Shown here piece by piece: positions 1 through 11,209 of a DNA stretch of 64,000 nucleotides. Source of the DNA: Streptomyces cathayae (GTDB lineage Bacteria; Actinomycetota; Actinomycetes; Streptomycetales; Streptomycetaceae); contig NZ_CP121682.1 in assembly GCF_029760955.1 (NCBI RefSeq), positions 6,652,501-6,716,500 of the forward strand, read 5' to 3'. The notes under the pieces are model-generated. The model searched no databases, was not told where the DNA came from, and worked only from the letters and a program-made list of their open reading frames with translations. The translations under genes and the position numbers were made by a program. Position 1 is the first letter of the stretch. Each line of letters begins with the position of its first letter.

Positions 1-2047
<2,047 letters not shown>

Positions 2048-2137
2048 TCAGTTGCTCGCGTCCACTGTGTTGGTTCTGAAACCACGAACGACCCCATGCC
2101 GGGCCACGGCGTGGTGCGGTTGAGTGTTTCATAGTGT

Positions 2138-2254
2138 TTCGGTGGTCATAGCGTAGGGGAAACGCCCGGTTACATTCCGAACCCGGAAGCTAAGCCTTAT
2201 AGCGCCGATGGTACTGCAGGGGGGACCCTGTGGGAGAGTAGGACGCCGCCGAAC
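2138..2254 (+). rRNA. rrf: 5S ribosomal RNA
   Basis: This 117-nt sequence begins TTCGGTGGTCATAGCG and ends GACGCCGCCGAAC. Its ends pair, and it contains the conserved block CCGAACCCGGAAGCTAAG. It follows the 23S gene by about 90 nt, the normal rrn order. No tRNA lies between the 23S and 5S genes or after the 5S. Confidence 0.96.
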
Positions 2255-2263
2255 TTCTTTTAG

Positions 2264-2302
2264 AGCTCTGGCTCTTGGGCACGCAGCCCAAGAGCCAGAG
2301 CT
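2264..2302 (+). terminator. rrn operon intrinsic terminator
   Basis: A perfect 17-bp stem (2264–2280 with 2286–2302) with loop ACGCA is followed by a T run at 2302–2307. It lies 9 nt after the 5S gene and is the only terminator in the window with a clear T tract. Confidence 0.93.
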
Positions 2303-2363
2303 TTTTTGTATTGAGGTAGGGTCAGTGAGCATCATTGGTACGTTTCCCACAGGAGGCCCCCGG

Positions 2364-2972
2364 GTGGAGGTCCAGGAGACTCGCGTCCAGACGGACCGTG
2401 TCCTCACCATCCCGAACATCCTCAGCATGGCGCGGCTTCTCGGCGTCCCTCTCTTCCTGTGGTTGATCCTCAGGCCTGAGTTCGGCGGCCCGAAGAGCGA
2501 CGGCTGGGCGCTTCTGGTGCTCGCGCTGAGCGGTGTCAGTGACTACCTGGACGGCAAACTCGCGCGACGGTGGAATCAGATCAGCAGCCTCGGCCGGCTT
2601 CTTGATCCTGCGGCCGACCGACTCTACATCCTGTCGACTCTGCTCGGACTCACCTGGCGCGAGATTCTTCCGCTCTGGTTGACGGTCGTACTACTGGCAC
2701 GTGAGCTGGTTCTGCTGGTGATGGTGGGTGTCCTCCGGCGGCACGGCTATCCGCCGCCGCAGGTGAACTTCCTCGGGAAGGCGGCCACCTTCAACCTGAT
2801 GTATGCCTTCCCCTTGCTTCTGCTCAGCGACGGCAGCGGCTGGATCTCGTCACTTGCCGCTGTTTTCGGATGGGCGTTCGCCGGATGGGGTACAACGCTG
2901 TACTGGTGGGCAGGAGTCCTCTATGTGGTTCAAGTCCGCCGCCTGGTGCGTGCGGACGCCATGGCCGGCTGA
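2364..2972 (+). CDS. CDP-alcohol phosphatidyltransferase family membrane protein
   Basis: A protein of about 202 aa. It carries the family motif DG-x2-AR-x8-G-x3-D-x3-D (visible as SDYLDGKLARRW followed by GRLLDPAAD), which binds Mg2+ and CDP-diacylglycerol during phospholipid headgroup transfer. Several hydrophobic helices follow. GTG 2364 is preferred because AGGAGG (2351–2356) sits 7 nt upstream; GTG 2325 is also in frame, and any start before that would lie in the 5S gene or terminator. It heads the block that corresponds to mycobacterial pgsA2–Rv1823–Rv1830. Exact substrate unknown. Confidence 0.88.
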   Translation: MEVQETRVQTDRVLTIPNILSMARLLGVPLFLWLILRPEFGGPKSDGWALLVLALSGVSDYLDGKLARRWNQISSLGRLLDPAADRLYILSTLLGLTWREILPLWLTVVLLARELVLLVMVGVLRRHGYPPPQVNFLGKAATFNLMYAFPLLLLSDGSGWISSLAAVFGWAFAGWGTTLYWWAGVLYVVQVRRLVRADAMAG

Positions 2973-3087
2973 ACTCGCTGACTGGCACGCGCAGAGTGGC
3001 GCGATGGCCCGCAGTCGAAACGTGCGGGACAATCTTGGTGGGTGAAGTCGGCTAGACCGTCGTCTCTTAGAGGAGGGCGCTTCCGAC

Positions 3088-5583
3088 ATGAAGGCCGTCG
3101 TGATGGCCGGGGGTGAAGGCACACGCCTTCGCCCCATGACCTCAAGCATGCCCAAGCCGCTCCTGCCGGTGGCCAACCAGCCGATCATGGAGCACGTTCT
3201 GCGGTTGCTCAAAAAGCATGGGCTCAACGAAACCGTTGTGACCGTCCAGTTCCTGGCATCGCTGGTCAAGAACTACTTCGGTGACGGCGAAGAGCTCGGA
3301 ATGGAGCTCACCTATGCCAATGAGGAGAAGCCACTCGGTACCGCGGGAAGCGTCAAGAACGCCGAAGAGGCATTGAAGGACGACACCTTCCTTGTCATCT
3401 CCGGTGATGCTCTGACGGATTTCGACCTCACTGAGCTGATCAATTTCCACAAGGAAAAGGGCGCGCTGGTCACGGTCTGCCTGACCCGGGTGCCCAATCC
3501 GCTGGAATTCGGTATCACCATCGTGGACGAGCAGGGCAAGGTCGAGCGTTTCCTGGAGAAGCCGACCTGGGGGCAGGTCTTCTCCGACACGGTGAACACC
3601 GGGATCTACGTCATGGAGCCCGAGGTCTTCGACTATGTCGAGCCGGATGTGCCCGTCGACTGGTCCGGTGACGTCTTCCCGCAGCTGATGAAGGAAGGCA
3701 AACCCGTCTACGGCTTTATCGCCGAAGGCTACTGGGAAGATGTCGGCACCCATGAGAGCTACGTGAAGGCACAGGCCGACGTCCTGGAGGGCAAGGTCGA
3801 CGTCGATATCGACGGTTTCGAGATCTCGCCGGGTGTATGGGTGGCCGAGGGTGCCGAGGTGCATCCCGATGCCGTCTTGCGCGGTCCGCTCTACATCGGT
3901 GACTACGCCAAGGTCGAGGCCGGCGCCGAGATCCGTGAGCACACGATCGTGGGATCCAACGTCGTCGTGAAGAGCGGGGCCTTCCTGCACAAGACCGTCG
4001 TCCACGACAACGTGTACGTCGGCCCGCACAGCAACCTGCGGGGCTGTGTCCTGGGCAGGAACACCGACGTCATGCGCGCGGCGCGGATCGAGGACGGCGC
4101 CGTCATCGGCGACGAATGCCTGATCGGCGAGGAATCGATCGTCCAAGGGAATGTGCGGGTCTACCCGTTCAAGACGATCGAGGCGGGCGCCTTCGTCAAC
4201 ACCTCGGTCATCTGGGAGTCCAGAGGGCAGGCACATCTCTTCGGAGCCCGTGGGGTCTCCGGAATCCTGAACGTCGAGATCACTCCGGAACTCGCCGTGC
4301 GGCTGGCCGGTGCCTACGCGACGACGCTGAAGAAGGGGTCGACGGTCACCACGGCCCGGGACCACTCCCGTGGTGCCCGTGCCCTGAAGCGTGCGGTCAT
4401 CTCCGCGTTGCAGGCCAGTGCCATCGACGTACGGGACCTGGAGAACGTACCGTTGCCCGTGGCCCGGCAGCAGACCGCGCGGGGCAGCGCGGGCGGCATC
4501 ATGATCCGCACCACACTCGGCGTGCCCGACTCGGTCGACATCATGTTCTTCGACGGACAGGGCGCCGACCTCTCGCAAGGCAGCCAGCGCAAACTGGACC
4601 GGGTGTTCGCGCGACAGGAGTACCGGCGTGCGTTCCCGGGAGAGATCGGTGATCTGCACTTCCCGGCGAGTGTCTTCGATTCGTACACCGGGTCACTGCT
4701 GCGGAACGTCGACACCACGGGAATCGCGGAGTCCGGGCTGAAGGTCGTCGTGGACGCGTCGAACGGCAGCGCGGGGCTCGTCCTGCCGAGTCTGCTCGGC
4801 AAACTCGGTGTCGACTCGCTGACCATCAACCCCGGCCTGAACGAGTCCAGGCCGACCGAGACGGCCGATATGCGACGCTCGGGGCTGGTGCGGCTCGGTG
4901 AGATGGTGGCGTCCTCCGGTGCCGCGTTCGGTGTGCGGTTCGACCCCGTCGGCGAGCGGCTGTCCCTGGTCGACGAGAAGGGGAGGATCGTCGAGGACGA
5001 CCGGGCGCTGCTCGTCCTGCTCGACCTCATCGCGGCCGAGCGGCGCAGCGGCAGGGTCGCGCTCCCCGTGACCACCACCAGGATCGCCGAACAGGTGGCG
5101 GCCTACCACGGCACGCAGGTGGAGTGGACGACCACCTCGCCCGACGACCTGACGCGCGTGGGCGGGGAAGAGGGGACGATCTTCGGCGGTGACGGCAAGG
5201 GCGGTTTCATCGTCCCGGAGTTCAGCCGGGTCTACGACGGCACTGCGGCCTTCGTCCGGCTCATCGGTCTGGTGGCGAGGACGCAGCTCACGCTCAGCCA
5301 GATCGACGCGCGGATCCCGCGCGCGCACGTGATCAAGCGCGATCTGGCGACTCCGTGGGCCGTCAAGGGACTGGTGATGCGGCGGGTCGTCGAGGAGGCC
5401 GGTGAACGCTTCGTGGACACCACGGACGGTGTACGCGTGGTGGAGCCCGACGGCCGCTGGGTGATGGTGCTGCCCGACCCGGCGGAGGCGGTCACCCACC
5501 TGTGGGCGGAGGGACCCGACGACGCCTCCGCCCAGGCCCTGCTCGACGAGTGGGCGGCCGTCGTGGACAGCGCGGGACGATAG
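3088..5583 (+). CDS. Sugar-1-phosphate nucleotidyltransferase fused to a phosphohexomutase-like domain (Mpg type)
   Basis: 831 aa; start ATG 3088 with GAGGAGG upstream. Residues 1–235 are a nucleotidyltransferase with the signature [17 protein letters not shown], typical of mannose-1-phosphate guanylyl- or glucose-1-phosphate thymidylyl-transferases. Residues ~250–370 form a left-handed beta-helix of hexapeptide repeats. The rest resembles phosphoglucomutase/phosphomannomutase, but the catalytic serine loop (normally TASHN) reads [10 protein letters not shown] and the metal loop (normally DGDADR) reads DPVGER, so the mutase half looks inactive. Its likely role is sugar-nucleotide supply for envelope glycans, with the C-terminal half structural or regulatory (inference). 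A hairpin follows the stop codon. Confidence 0.9.
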   Translation: MKAVVMAGGEGTRLRPMTSSMPKPLLPVANQPIMEHVLRLLKKHGLNETVVTVQFLASLVKNYFGDGEELGMELTYANEEKPLGTAGSVKNAEEALKDDTFLVISGDALTDFDLTELINFHKEKGALVTVCLTRVPNPLEFGITIVDEQGKVERFLEKPTWGQVFSDTVNTGIYVMEPEVFDYVEPDVPVDWSGDVFPQLMKEGKPVYGFIAEGYWEDVGTHESYVKAQADVLEGKVDVDIDGFEISPGVWVAEGAEVHPDAVLRGPLYIGDYAKVEAGAEIREHTIVGSNVVVKSGAFLHKTVVHDNVYVGPHSNLRGCVLGRNTDVMRAARIEDGAVIGDECLIGEESIVQGNVRVYPFKTIEAGAFVNTSVIWESRGQAHLFGARGVSGILNVEITPELAVRLAGAYATTLKKGSTVTTARDHSRGARALKRAVISALQASAIDVRDLENVPLPVARQQTARGSAGGIMIRTTLGVPDSVDIMFFDGQGADLSQGSQRKLDRVFARQEYRRAFPGEIGDLHFPASVFDSYTGSLLRNVDTTGIAESGLKVVVDASNGSAGLVLPSLLGKLGVDSLTINPGLNESRPTETADMRRSGLVRLGEMVASSGAAFGVRFDPVGERLSLVDEKGRIVEDDRALLVLLDLIAAERRSGRVALPVTTTRIAEQVAAYHGTQVEWTTTSPDDLTRVGGEEGTIFGGDGKGGFIVPEFSRVYDGTAAFVRLIGLVARTQLTLSQIDARIPRAHVIKRDLATPWAVKGLVMRRVVEEAGERFVDTTDGVRVVEPDGRWVMVLPDPAEAVTHLWAEGPDDASAQALLDEWAAVVDSAGR

Positions 5584-5611
5584 GCGGAACGGCAGAACCA
5601 GCGGTACACGT

Positions 5612-5653
5612 GCGTGCCGGACAAGTGCCCCCAACGGGGCCTGTCCGGCACGC
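5612..5653 (+). terminator. Hairpin after the nucleotidyltransferase fusion gene
   Basis: A 12-bp perfect outer stem (5612–5623 with 5642–5653) encloses a second 5-bp stem (GCCCC/GGGGC). It starts 28 nt after the stop codon. There is no T tract, as is common for Streptomyces terminators. Confidence 0.7.
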
Positions 5654-5702
5654 CGGTAGGGCCGTTCGGAGGTAGTGGCCGTGGCGTGCGACGATGTGCG
5701 GC

Positions 5703-6617
5703 ATGCCGCAGCAATCCCCCGTTCGGAGCACACCCCAGCGGCCTCCGCGCCCGGACGCGTCCATGTCGTTGCTCACCAACGTGATGGACCACAGCCTCGA
5801 CGAGGGATACGCCGAGGCCGCCGCGCGAAAGCAGGCCGACGGCAGCGGCGGTATGCCGAAGACCCTCAGGGCGAAACTGGGGCTCGCCGGTGGTCTGGTG
5901 CTCGCCGCTCTGGTCGTGACCGTCGGAGCCGCGCAAGCCAGGGTGGCGGCCCCCGTCGTCGCCAAGGAGCGCGAGGAACTGATCGACAGGATCGACCGCG
6001 AGACCGAGGCGGCGGACAAGCTCAAGGACGGCGTCGACGCACTCCGTGACGATGTGGGCGCGCGGCAGCGCGAGGCGCTCAGGCACAGCGGTGAGGGCGA
6101 CCGCACCGAACTGGTGGGCGTCCTGGCGGGTGCCGTCGCGGTGCACGGCCCCGGAGTGAAGCTCGTGGTGAACGACGCCAAGGACACGAGCGTGGGCGGG
6201 GACGGCGACGCGCGGTCGACCTCCGGTTTCTCCGACACCGGGCGGGTCCGCGACCGTGACATGCAACGCGTGGTCAACGGGCTGTGGGAGTCCGGTGCCG
6301 AGGCCGTCTCGATCAATGGGCAGCGGCTGACCGCTCTGTCTGCGATCAGGGCCGCGGGAGACGCGATACTGGTCGACAACAGGCCGCTGGTACCGCCGTA
6401 CACGGTGCTCGCGGTGGGGGACGGCCGACAGCTGAGCAGCCGGTTCCAGAACAGTGCGGACGGGCTGTATCTGCAGGCCCTGGAGGAGAGCTACGACATC
6501 CGCACCGAACTTTCGGTGGAGGACGCCCTCCGGCTGCCCGCCGCGCCGAGTGTGATCGTACGAACCGCACAACCGATGACCGAGACGACATCTGCAACTG
6601 AGAAGGGCACATCGTGA
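5703..6617 (+). CDS. DUF881 family membrane-anchored protein (first copy)
   Basis: About 304 aa. A proline-rich cytoplasmic N-terminus is followed by one transmembrane helix (~59–79), a charged coiled-coil stretch and the DUF881 domain (GVLAGAVAVHGPG and GAEAVSINGQRLT visible). No Shine-Dalgarno is correctly placed; ATG 5694 is an alternative start. It overlaps the next gene by 4 nt (GTGA). DUF881–sbp–DUF881 is a conserved actinobacterial trio of unknown function next to envelope and division genes. Confidence 0.85.
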   Translation: MPQQSPVRSTPQRPPRPDASMSLLTNVMDHSLDEGYAEAAARKQADGSGGMPKTLRAKLGLAGGLVLAALVVTVGAAQARVAAPVVAKEREELIDRIDRETEAADKLKDGVDALRDDVGARQREALRHSGEGDRTELVGVLAGAVAVHGPGVKLVVNDAKDTSVGGDGDARSTSGFSDTGRVRDRDMQRVVNGLWESGAEAVSINGQRLTALSAIRAAGDAILVDNRPLVPPYTVLAVGDGRQLSSRFQNSADGLYLQALEESYDIRTELSVEDALRLPAAPSVIVRTAQPMTETTSATEKGTS

Positions 6618-6946
6618 TCGCCGTACTGGGCCTCGTCGTGGGAGTCGTGGCCGGCCTGTTGGTCCGGCCCGAGGTTCCGGCAGTCGTCGAGCCTTACCTG
6701 CCGATCGCCGTCGTGGCGGCGCTCGACGCCGTCTTCGGCGGGCTGCGGGCCATGCTCGACGGCATCTTCGACGACAAGGTCTTCGTGGTGTCGTTCCTGT
6801 CGAACGTGGTGGTGGCCGCGCTGATCGTCTTCCTCGGCGACAAGTTGGGCGTGGGAGCCCAGCTGTCCACCGGGGTCGTGGTCGTCCTCGGCATCCGGAT
6901 CTTCTCCAACGCCGCGGCGATCCGCCGGCACGTGTTCCGGGCGTGA
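6614..6946 (+). CDS. Small basic protein family (DUF1290), integral membrane
   Basis: 110 aa, almost wholly hydrophobic, with about four membrane segments separated by short charged turns. Length and composition match the Sbp family found beside division genes in Firmicutes and Actinobacteria. It starts at a GTG overlapping the previous stop and ends in a GTGA overlap with the next gene, so the three are translationally coupled. It probably acts in the membrane with the flanking DUF881 proteins (inference from context). Confidence 0.87.
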   Translation: MIAVLGLVVGVVAGLLVRPEVPAVVEPYLPIAVVAALDAVFGGLRAMLDGIFDDKVFVVSFLSNVVVAALIVFLGDKLGVGAQLSTGVVVVLGIRIFSNAAAIRRHVFRA

Positions 6947-7863
6947 GGGCGATGAGCGATCACGAGCACGACAGGACGACGCCCGAGCCGGCAGCCGGAC
7001 CACACTCGGTACCCGGACCACGCCCGGCAGCCGGTGGCAGCCTCCGCAAGGAGCTGCCCGACGAGGTGCCCGCGCCCGTGTCCGCGCCCACGCCGACGGT
7101 CGAGGACGGGGGGACACCGCCGGAGCCGCCCGGATCCGATCTGACCGGACGGCAGCGACTGGTGAAGGGATTGTGGCCGCCACGGATCACCCGGGCTCAA
7201 CTCATCGTCGCCGTGTTGCTGTTCGGCCTGGGTTTCGGCCTGGCCGTCCAGGTCGCCTCGAACAGCGAGGGTGACAGTGCGCTGCGCGGCGCTCGTCAGG
7301 AAGATCTTGTCCGTATCCTCGATGAACTCGACGACCGCACGGAGCGTCTTGAGGATGAGAAGCAAGGGCTCGAGAAGCAGCGTGACGAGCTGGAGAACAG
7401 CTCGGACCAGGCCGAGGAGGCCCGGAGACAGACAGCCGAGAAGGAACGGCAACTCGGCATCCTGGCGGGCACCGTGGCCGCGCAGGGGCCCGGCATCACG
7501 TTGGTCATCGAGGACACGAAGGGGATGGTGAAGGCGAACATGCTGCTCGACGCCGTCCAGGAGCTGCGCGCGGCCGGTGCCGAGGCCATCCAGTTGGACG
7601 GCGTGCGGGTCGTGGCGGGCACCTACCTGTCCGATTCCGGCAATGGGGTGAGTGTCGACGGGAACAAGATCACTGCCCCCTATCGTTTCAAGGTCATCGG
7701 CAAGCCGCAGGATCTCGAACCGGCGCTCAACATCCCAGGAGGTGTGGTGCAGACTCTCGAGAAGGAACAGGCCACCGCCTCCGTGGAGAGGTCGGCCAAG
7801 ATCGTCGTGGATGCCTTGCGGCCGGCGAAGCAGCCTGACTACGCTCGGTCGTCCTCCCCGTGA
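6943..7863 (+). CDS. DUF881 family membrane-anchored protein (second copy)
   Basis: 306 aa (303 from ATG 6952, also in frame). A disordered Pro/Gly-rich N-terminus of ~80 residues precedes one transmembrane helix (LIVAVLLFGLGFGLAVQVA), then a coiled coil rich in Glu/Arg, then the DUF881 domain (ILAGTVAAQGPGITLVIED; AEAIQLDGVRVV). It shares architecture with the 5703 gene, suggesting an old duplication. The start overlaps the sbp stop by 4 nt. Confidence 0.86.
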   Translation: MRAMSDHEHDRTTPEPAAGPHSVPGPRPAAGGSLRKELPDEVPAPVSAPTPTVEDGGTPPEPPGSDLTGRQRLVKGLWPPRITRAQLIVAVLLFGLGFGLAVQVASNSEGDSALRGARQEDLVRILDELDDRTERLEDEKQGLEKQRDELENSSDQAEEARRQTAEKERQLGILAGTVAAQGPGITLVIEDTKGMVKANMLLDAVQELRAAGAEAIQLDGVRVVAGTYLSDSGNGVSVDGNKITAPYRFKVIGKPQDLEPALNIPGGVVQTLEKEQATASVERSAKIVVDALRPAKQPDYARSSSP

Positions 7864-8053
7864 ACCGGGGGTGCATGGGGGGTGACCGGCGAGGGCAAGA
7901 GGTTGCGGGGGGTCGGCGCACCGAATGGGTGGTGCGTGGTGGAAACTGTCTGGTGGATACGGACGTTGTGAAGATGTCCGGGTCGGCCAATGTGTTCAGT
8001 CAGGGTTCGTCCTGCCCCACGGGCGGGTCTGTTTCGGTCAAGGGGAATCGCCC

Positions 8054-8848
8054 GTGAAGTTGTTTGGGAAGTTGTTCGGCAAGAGCGCACGAGAAGGCCG
8101 CGACAGTGAGGCTGCCCGGCATCGTGCCCAGCCGGAGACGGAAGGTTCGCGTCCGCTGTTCCGGGACCAGGTGGACGGCCAGGGCGCGCCGTCGGTTGAC
8201 CCTGCGCAGTCGAGCGGCATAGGTTTCGGGCAACCGTCAACCTCAGGTACGGGTGGAGGGTTCTCCGACCCGTACGCGTCCCAAGCCCCCGGTGGGCAGG
8301 AGGATCCGTCCATGTCGGTCCTGGTATGTGCGAGGTGCGGTAACCGCAACCCGGAGAACAGCCGGTTCTGCTCCAACTGTGGAGCTCCGCTCCGGCCCGG
8401 AGTCGCCCCGGAGCGCCCCTCCGAGACGACCTCCACCATCTCCATCTCCGGTCTCGAGGCCTACGACGCGGAGGTCACCGGCCAGACGCAGATGCCGATG
8501 CTGTCGCCCGAGGCGCAGGCGGCCGTCGACGCTCTGCCGGTGGGTTCGGCGCTCCTGGTCGTGCGCCGCGGGCCGAACTCGGGAAGCCGCTTCCTGCTGG
8601 ACGGAGATCTGACGACGGCCGGCCGGCACCCGCAGAGCGACATCTTCCTGGACGACGTGACGGTCTCGCGTCGGCACGTGGAGTTCCGCCGCGGCCAGGA
8701 CGGTTCCTTCACCGTGGCCGACGTGGGCAGTCTGAACGGCACGTACGTCAACCGTGAGCGCATCGATCAGGTCGGTCTGTCGAACGGTGACGAGGTGCAG
8801 ATCGGCAAGTACCGGCTGGTGTTCTACGCGAGCCAGCGGGGCTACTGA
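8054..8848 (+). CDS. Zinc-ribbon/FHA domain signalling protein, GarA/OdhI homologue
   Basis: About 264 aa from GTG 8054 (AGGGGAA just upstream). A zinc ribbon CARCGNRNPENSRFCSNCG follows an acidic linker. Residues 124–127 read ETTS, the motif phosphorylated by PknB/PknG-type kinases in mycobacterial GarA, and a C-terminal FHA domain contains AGRHPQSDIFLDDVTVSRRH and SLNGTYVNRE. GarA/OdhI binds and inhibits 2-oxoglutarate dehydrogenase unless phosphorylated; the same role is likely here (family knowledge). The N-terminal zinc ribbon is absent from mycobacterial GarA. gcvH, which sits just before garA in mycobacteria, is missing; 7864–8053 holds no gene. Confidence 0.9.
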   Translation: MKLFGKLFGKSAREGRDSEAARHRAQPETEGSRPLFRDQVDGQGAPSVDPAQSSGIGFGQPSTSGTGGGFSDPYASQAPGGQEDPSMSVLVCARCGNRNPENSRFCSNCGAPLRPGVAPERPSETTSTISISGLEAYDAEVTGQTQMPMLSPEAQAAVDALPVGSALLVVRRGPNSGSRFLLDGDLTTAGRHPQSDIFLDDVTVSRRHVEFRRGQDGSFTVADVGSLNGTYVNRERIDQVGLSNGDEVQIGKYRLVFYASQRGY

Positions 8849-8894
8849 CCCTCCCCGGGTTCCGTCCGGGGCACCCTGACCCCAGGGAAGGTCC

Positions 8895-9638
8895 ATGCTT
8901 CACACACCGAGCGGCGGTGCCGGGCACGGCGCCGCCGCAGCGGAAACCGGACTGATGAGCATCGGCACGGTGCTGAACACGCTGCGCGAGGAATTCCCCG
9001 AAGTCACCATCTCCAAGATCCGCTTCCTGGAGTCGGAGGGGCTCATCGAGCCGCGGCGGACCCCCTCGGGGTATCGCAAGTTCAGCGCGGCGGACGTCGA
9101 GCGGCTCGGTCATGTCCTGAGGATGCAGCGGGACCACTACCTGCCGCTCAAGGTGATCCGTGAGCACGTGGAGGCGATGGAGCGCGGCGAGGCCCTCCCG
9201 CTGCCGGTGCTGTCCCGGCAGCGGGAGGGGGAAGCCGGCCCCGAGCCGTCCGCCGATCCTGCCTCCACGGCGGCCCGGATCGGGCGGGCGCAGCTGCTGG
9301 CGGCCGCCGGCATCGACCAGGAGCAGCTCGCGGAGTGGGAGTCGTACGGGCTGCTCGCTCCCGTCGAGGACGAGGTGTACGACGCCGAGGCGGTCACCGT
9401 CGCCGGTCTCATCACCGAGTTGGGGCGGTTCGGGATCGAGCCGAGACACCTGAGGGCGATGAAGGCCGCCGCGGAGCGGGAGGCCGGGCTGGTGGACCAG
9501 GTCGTCGCCCCGCTCAAACGCCACCGCAATCCGCAGACCAGGGCTCATGCGCAGGCGCGTGCGAAGGAGCTCGCCGGTCTCACGGTGAAGCTGCACGCCG
9601 CGTTGGTGAGCTCGGCGCTCGGAGTGCGGCTGCCCTGA
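8895..9638 (+). CDS. MerR-family regulator (Rv1828/FtsR type)
   Basis: 247 aa. The MerR winged helix lies at ~20–90: MSIGTVLNTLREEFPEVTIS, then IRFLESEGLIEPRRTPSGYR. It is followed by a coiled dimerisation helix and a C-terminal domain conserved in the actinobacterial Rv1828/FtsR group. In corynebacteria FtsR activates ftsZ; that role is inferred here from synteny with the FHA gene. AGGGA lies upstream of ATG 8895. Confidence 0.86.
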   Translation: MLHTPSGGAGHGAAAAETGLMSIGTVLNTLREEFPEVTISKIRFLESEGLIEPRRTPSGYRKFSAADVERLGHVLRMQRDHYLPLKVIREHVEAMERGEALPLPVLSRQREGEAGPEPSADPASTAARIGRAQLLAAAGIDQEQLAEWESYGLLAPVEDEVYDAEAVTVAGLITELGRFGIEPRHLRAMKAAAEREAGLVDQVVAPLKRHRNPQTRAHAQARAKELAGLTVKLHAALVSSALGVRLP

Positions 9639-9722
9639 GGGGCACGGGGCCGGGGGACCGGATCGGTCACCTGATCCCGGCCCGACTACCCAAACGTCCC
9701 GGGCACGGCCTAGGGTTGCTGT

Positions 9723-10196
9723 GTGAACGAGCTCGATGTCGTAGGTGTCCGGGTCGAAATGCCCTCGAACCAACCGATCGTGCTGCTGCGCGAAGTGGGA
9801 GGCGACCGGTACCTCCCCATCTGGATCGGGCCGGGGGAGGCGACGGCCATCGCCTTCGCCCAGCAGGGCATGGCTCCGGCGCGCCCGCTGACCCACGACC
9901 TCTTCAAGGACGTGCTGGAAGCCGTCGGTCAAGAGCTCACGGAAGTGCGCATCACGGATCTGCGCGAGGGGGTCTTCTACGCGGAGCTGGTCTTCGCCAG
10001 CGGCGTGGAGGTCAGTGCCCGGCCGTCCGACGCCATAGCGCTGGCGCTGCGCACGGGGACGCCGATCTACGGCAGTGACACGGTCCTCGACGACGCGGGG
10101 ATCGCCATCCCGGACGAGCAGGAGGACGAGGTGGAGAAGTTCCGCGAGTTCCTCGACCAGATCTCGCCGGAGGATTTCGGCTCCAGCAGTCAGTGA
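9723..10196 (+). CDS. DUF151 bifunctional nuclease family protein
   Basis: 157 aa, the usual family length, with VVGVRVEMPSNQPIVLLRE at the N-terminus and PSDAIALALRTGTPIY near residue 100. DUF151 proteins have DNase/RNase activity in plants and metal-binding folds in bacteria; the actinobacterial function is unknown. The gene appears leaderless: TAGGGT (9711–9716) lies 6 nt before GTG 9723 and no ribosome-binding site is present. It sits between two MerR genes, the same order as Rv1828–Rv1829–Rv1830. Confidence 0.87.
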   Translation: MNELDVVGVRVEMPSNQPIVLLREVGGDRYLPIWIGPGEATAIAFAQQGMAPARPLTHDLFKDVLEAVGQELTEVRITDLREGVFYAELVFASGVEVSARPSDAIALALRTGTPIYGSDTVLDDAGIAIPDEQEDEVEKFREFLDQISPEDFGSSSQ

Positions 10197-10328
10197 GCGG
10201 CGGTGACCGTCCCGCCGGATTCCCGCTCGGGTCGGGGGTGCGCGAGGGCGTCGCACGGCCCGCACAGAAGGCATTCGGCTAGCCTTTCCCCGCGGTGGGA
10301 CACGGGAAACCACTCTTAGGGTGATTAT

Positions 10329-10346
10329 CACTCGGCGTGCCGAGTG
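10329..10346. promoter_or_regulatory. Inverted repeat upstream of the second MerR gene (candidate operator)
   Basis: CACTCGGC-GT-GCCGAGTG, perfect 8-bp arms, lies 69 nt before the chosen start of the downstream MerR gene. No gene ends here that would need a terminator, so an autoregulatory operator is the simpler reading. Confidence 0.4.
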
Positions 10347-10414
10347 TGGCGATCGTTGACGCACCCTTGGTGACTGCCTACCGTCGAGGAGGCAGGTCGA
10401 GGACGGAGGTCGGC

Positions 10415-11101
10415 GTGAGAAGCACCGGCGACGGTACGGCCGGGGGTGCCCCCGGACACGGTCTCGGGGCGAGCGGTCCGTACCCTCACCCAGGCCCTCA
10501 GCTCCGCGCGAGCGGGGCGTATGCCCATTACGGCAGTGTGGCCGATCATGCTCCGCAGCGGCCGTCGGCCGTGCCGAGCAGCGGAGGGGCGACGACGTCC
10601 ATGGTGTCCGAGGAGATCGGTTATCGCGGCCCCACGGCCTGCGCGGCCGCCGGTATCACCTACCGGCAACTGGACTACTGGGCCCGCACGGGACTGGTCG
10701 AGCCCAGTGTGCGGCCCGCGCACGGCTCCGGGACGCAGCGGCTGTACAGCTTCCGGGACGTCGTCGTCCTGAAGATCGTCAAGCGGTTCCTGGACACCGG
10801 CGTGTCGCTGCAGAACATCCGTACCGCCGTCCAGCATCTGCGGGAGCGAGGCTTTCGTGATCTGGAGCGCATGACGCTGATGAGCGACGGCGCCACGGTC
10901 TACGAGTGCGACACGCCGGATGAGGTCCATGCCCTGCTCCAGGGTGGCCAGGGGATCTTCGGGATCGCCGTCGGTGTGGTGTGGCGGGACGTCGAGAGCG
11001 CGCTGTCCCAGTTGCACGGGGAGCGTGTCGACACCGGGGAGACACTGATCGGGCCCAACCCGGCGGACGAGCTGGCGCGGCGGCGGAACCGAGCCGTTTG
11101 A
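10415..11101 (+). CDS. MerR-family regulator (Rv1830 type)
   Basis: About 228 aa. GTG 10415 is preferred because GGACGGAGGT sits 5 nt upstream; GTG 10337 is in frame but lies in the operator-like repeat. A flexible N-terminus of ~65 residues precedes the MerR helix-turn-helix (GITYRQLDYWARTGLVEPS) and coiled coil. The C-terminal part (ATVYECDTPDEVHALLQGGQ) is typical of the actinobacterial Rv1830 group. Effector unknown. Confidence 0.85.
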   Translation: MRSTGDGTAGGAPGHGLGASGPYPHPGPQLRASGAYAHYGSVADHAPQRPSAVPSSGGATTSMVSEEIGYRGPTACAAAGITYRQLDYWARTGLVEPSVRPAHGSGTQRLYSFRDVVVLKIVKRFLDTGVSLQNIRTAVQHLRERGFRDLERMTLMSDGATVYECDTPDEVHALLQGGQGIFGIAVGVVWRDVESALSQLHGERVDTGETLIGPNPADELARRRNRAV

Positions 11102-11209
11102 GCCGTCGGTGCCGCTGAGCGGTCCGTGTCGTCCGGGACGCGTCCGGGGCGGCCGGTGGCCGGCCCGGGTGGCAGGGCATTGTCAGTGGCGTAGGGCAGC
11201 ATCGAAGAT

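Noticed and set aside
2208..2363. N-terminal extension of the CDP-alcohol phosphatidyltransferase
   Set aside because: Would begin inside the 5S gene and cross the rrn terminator.
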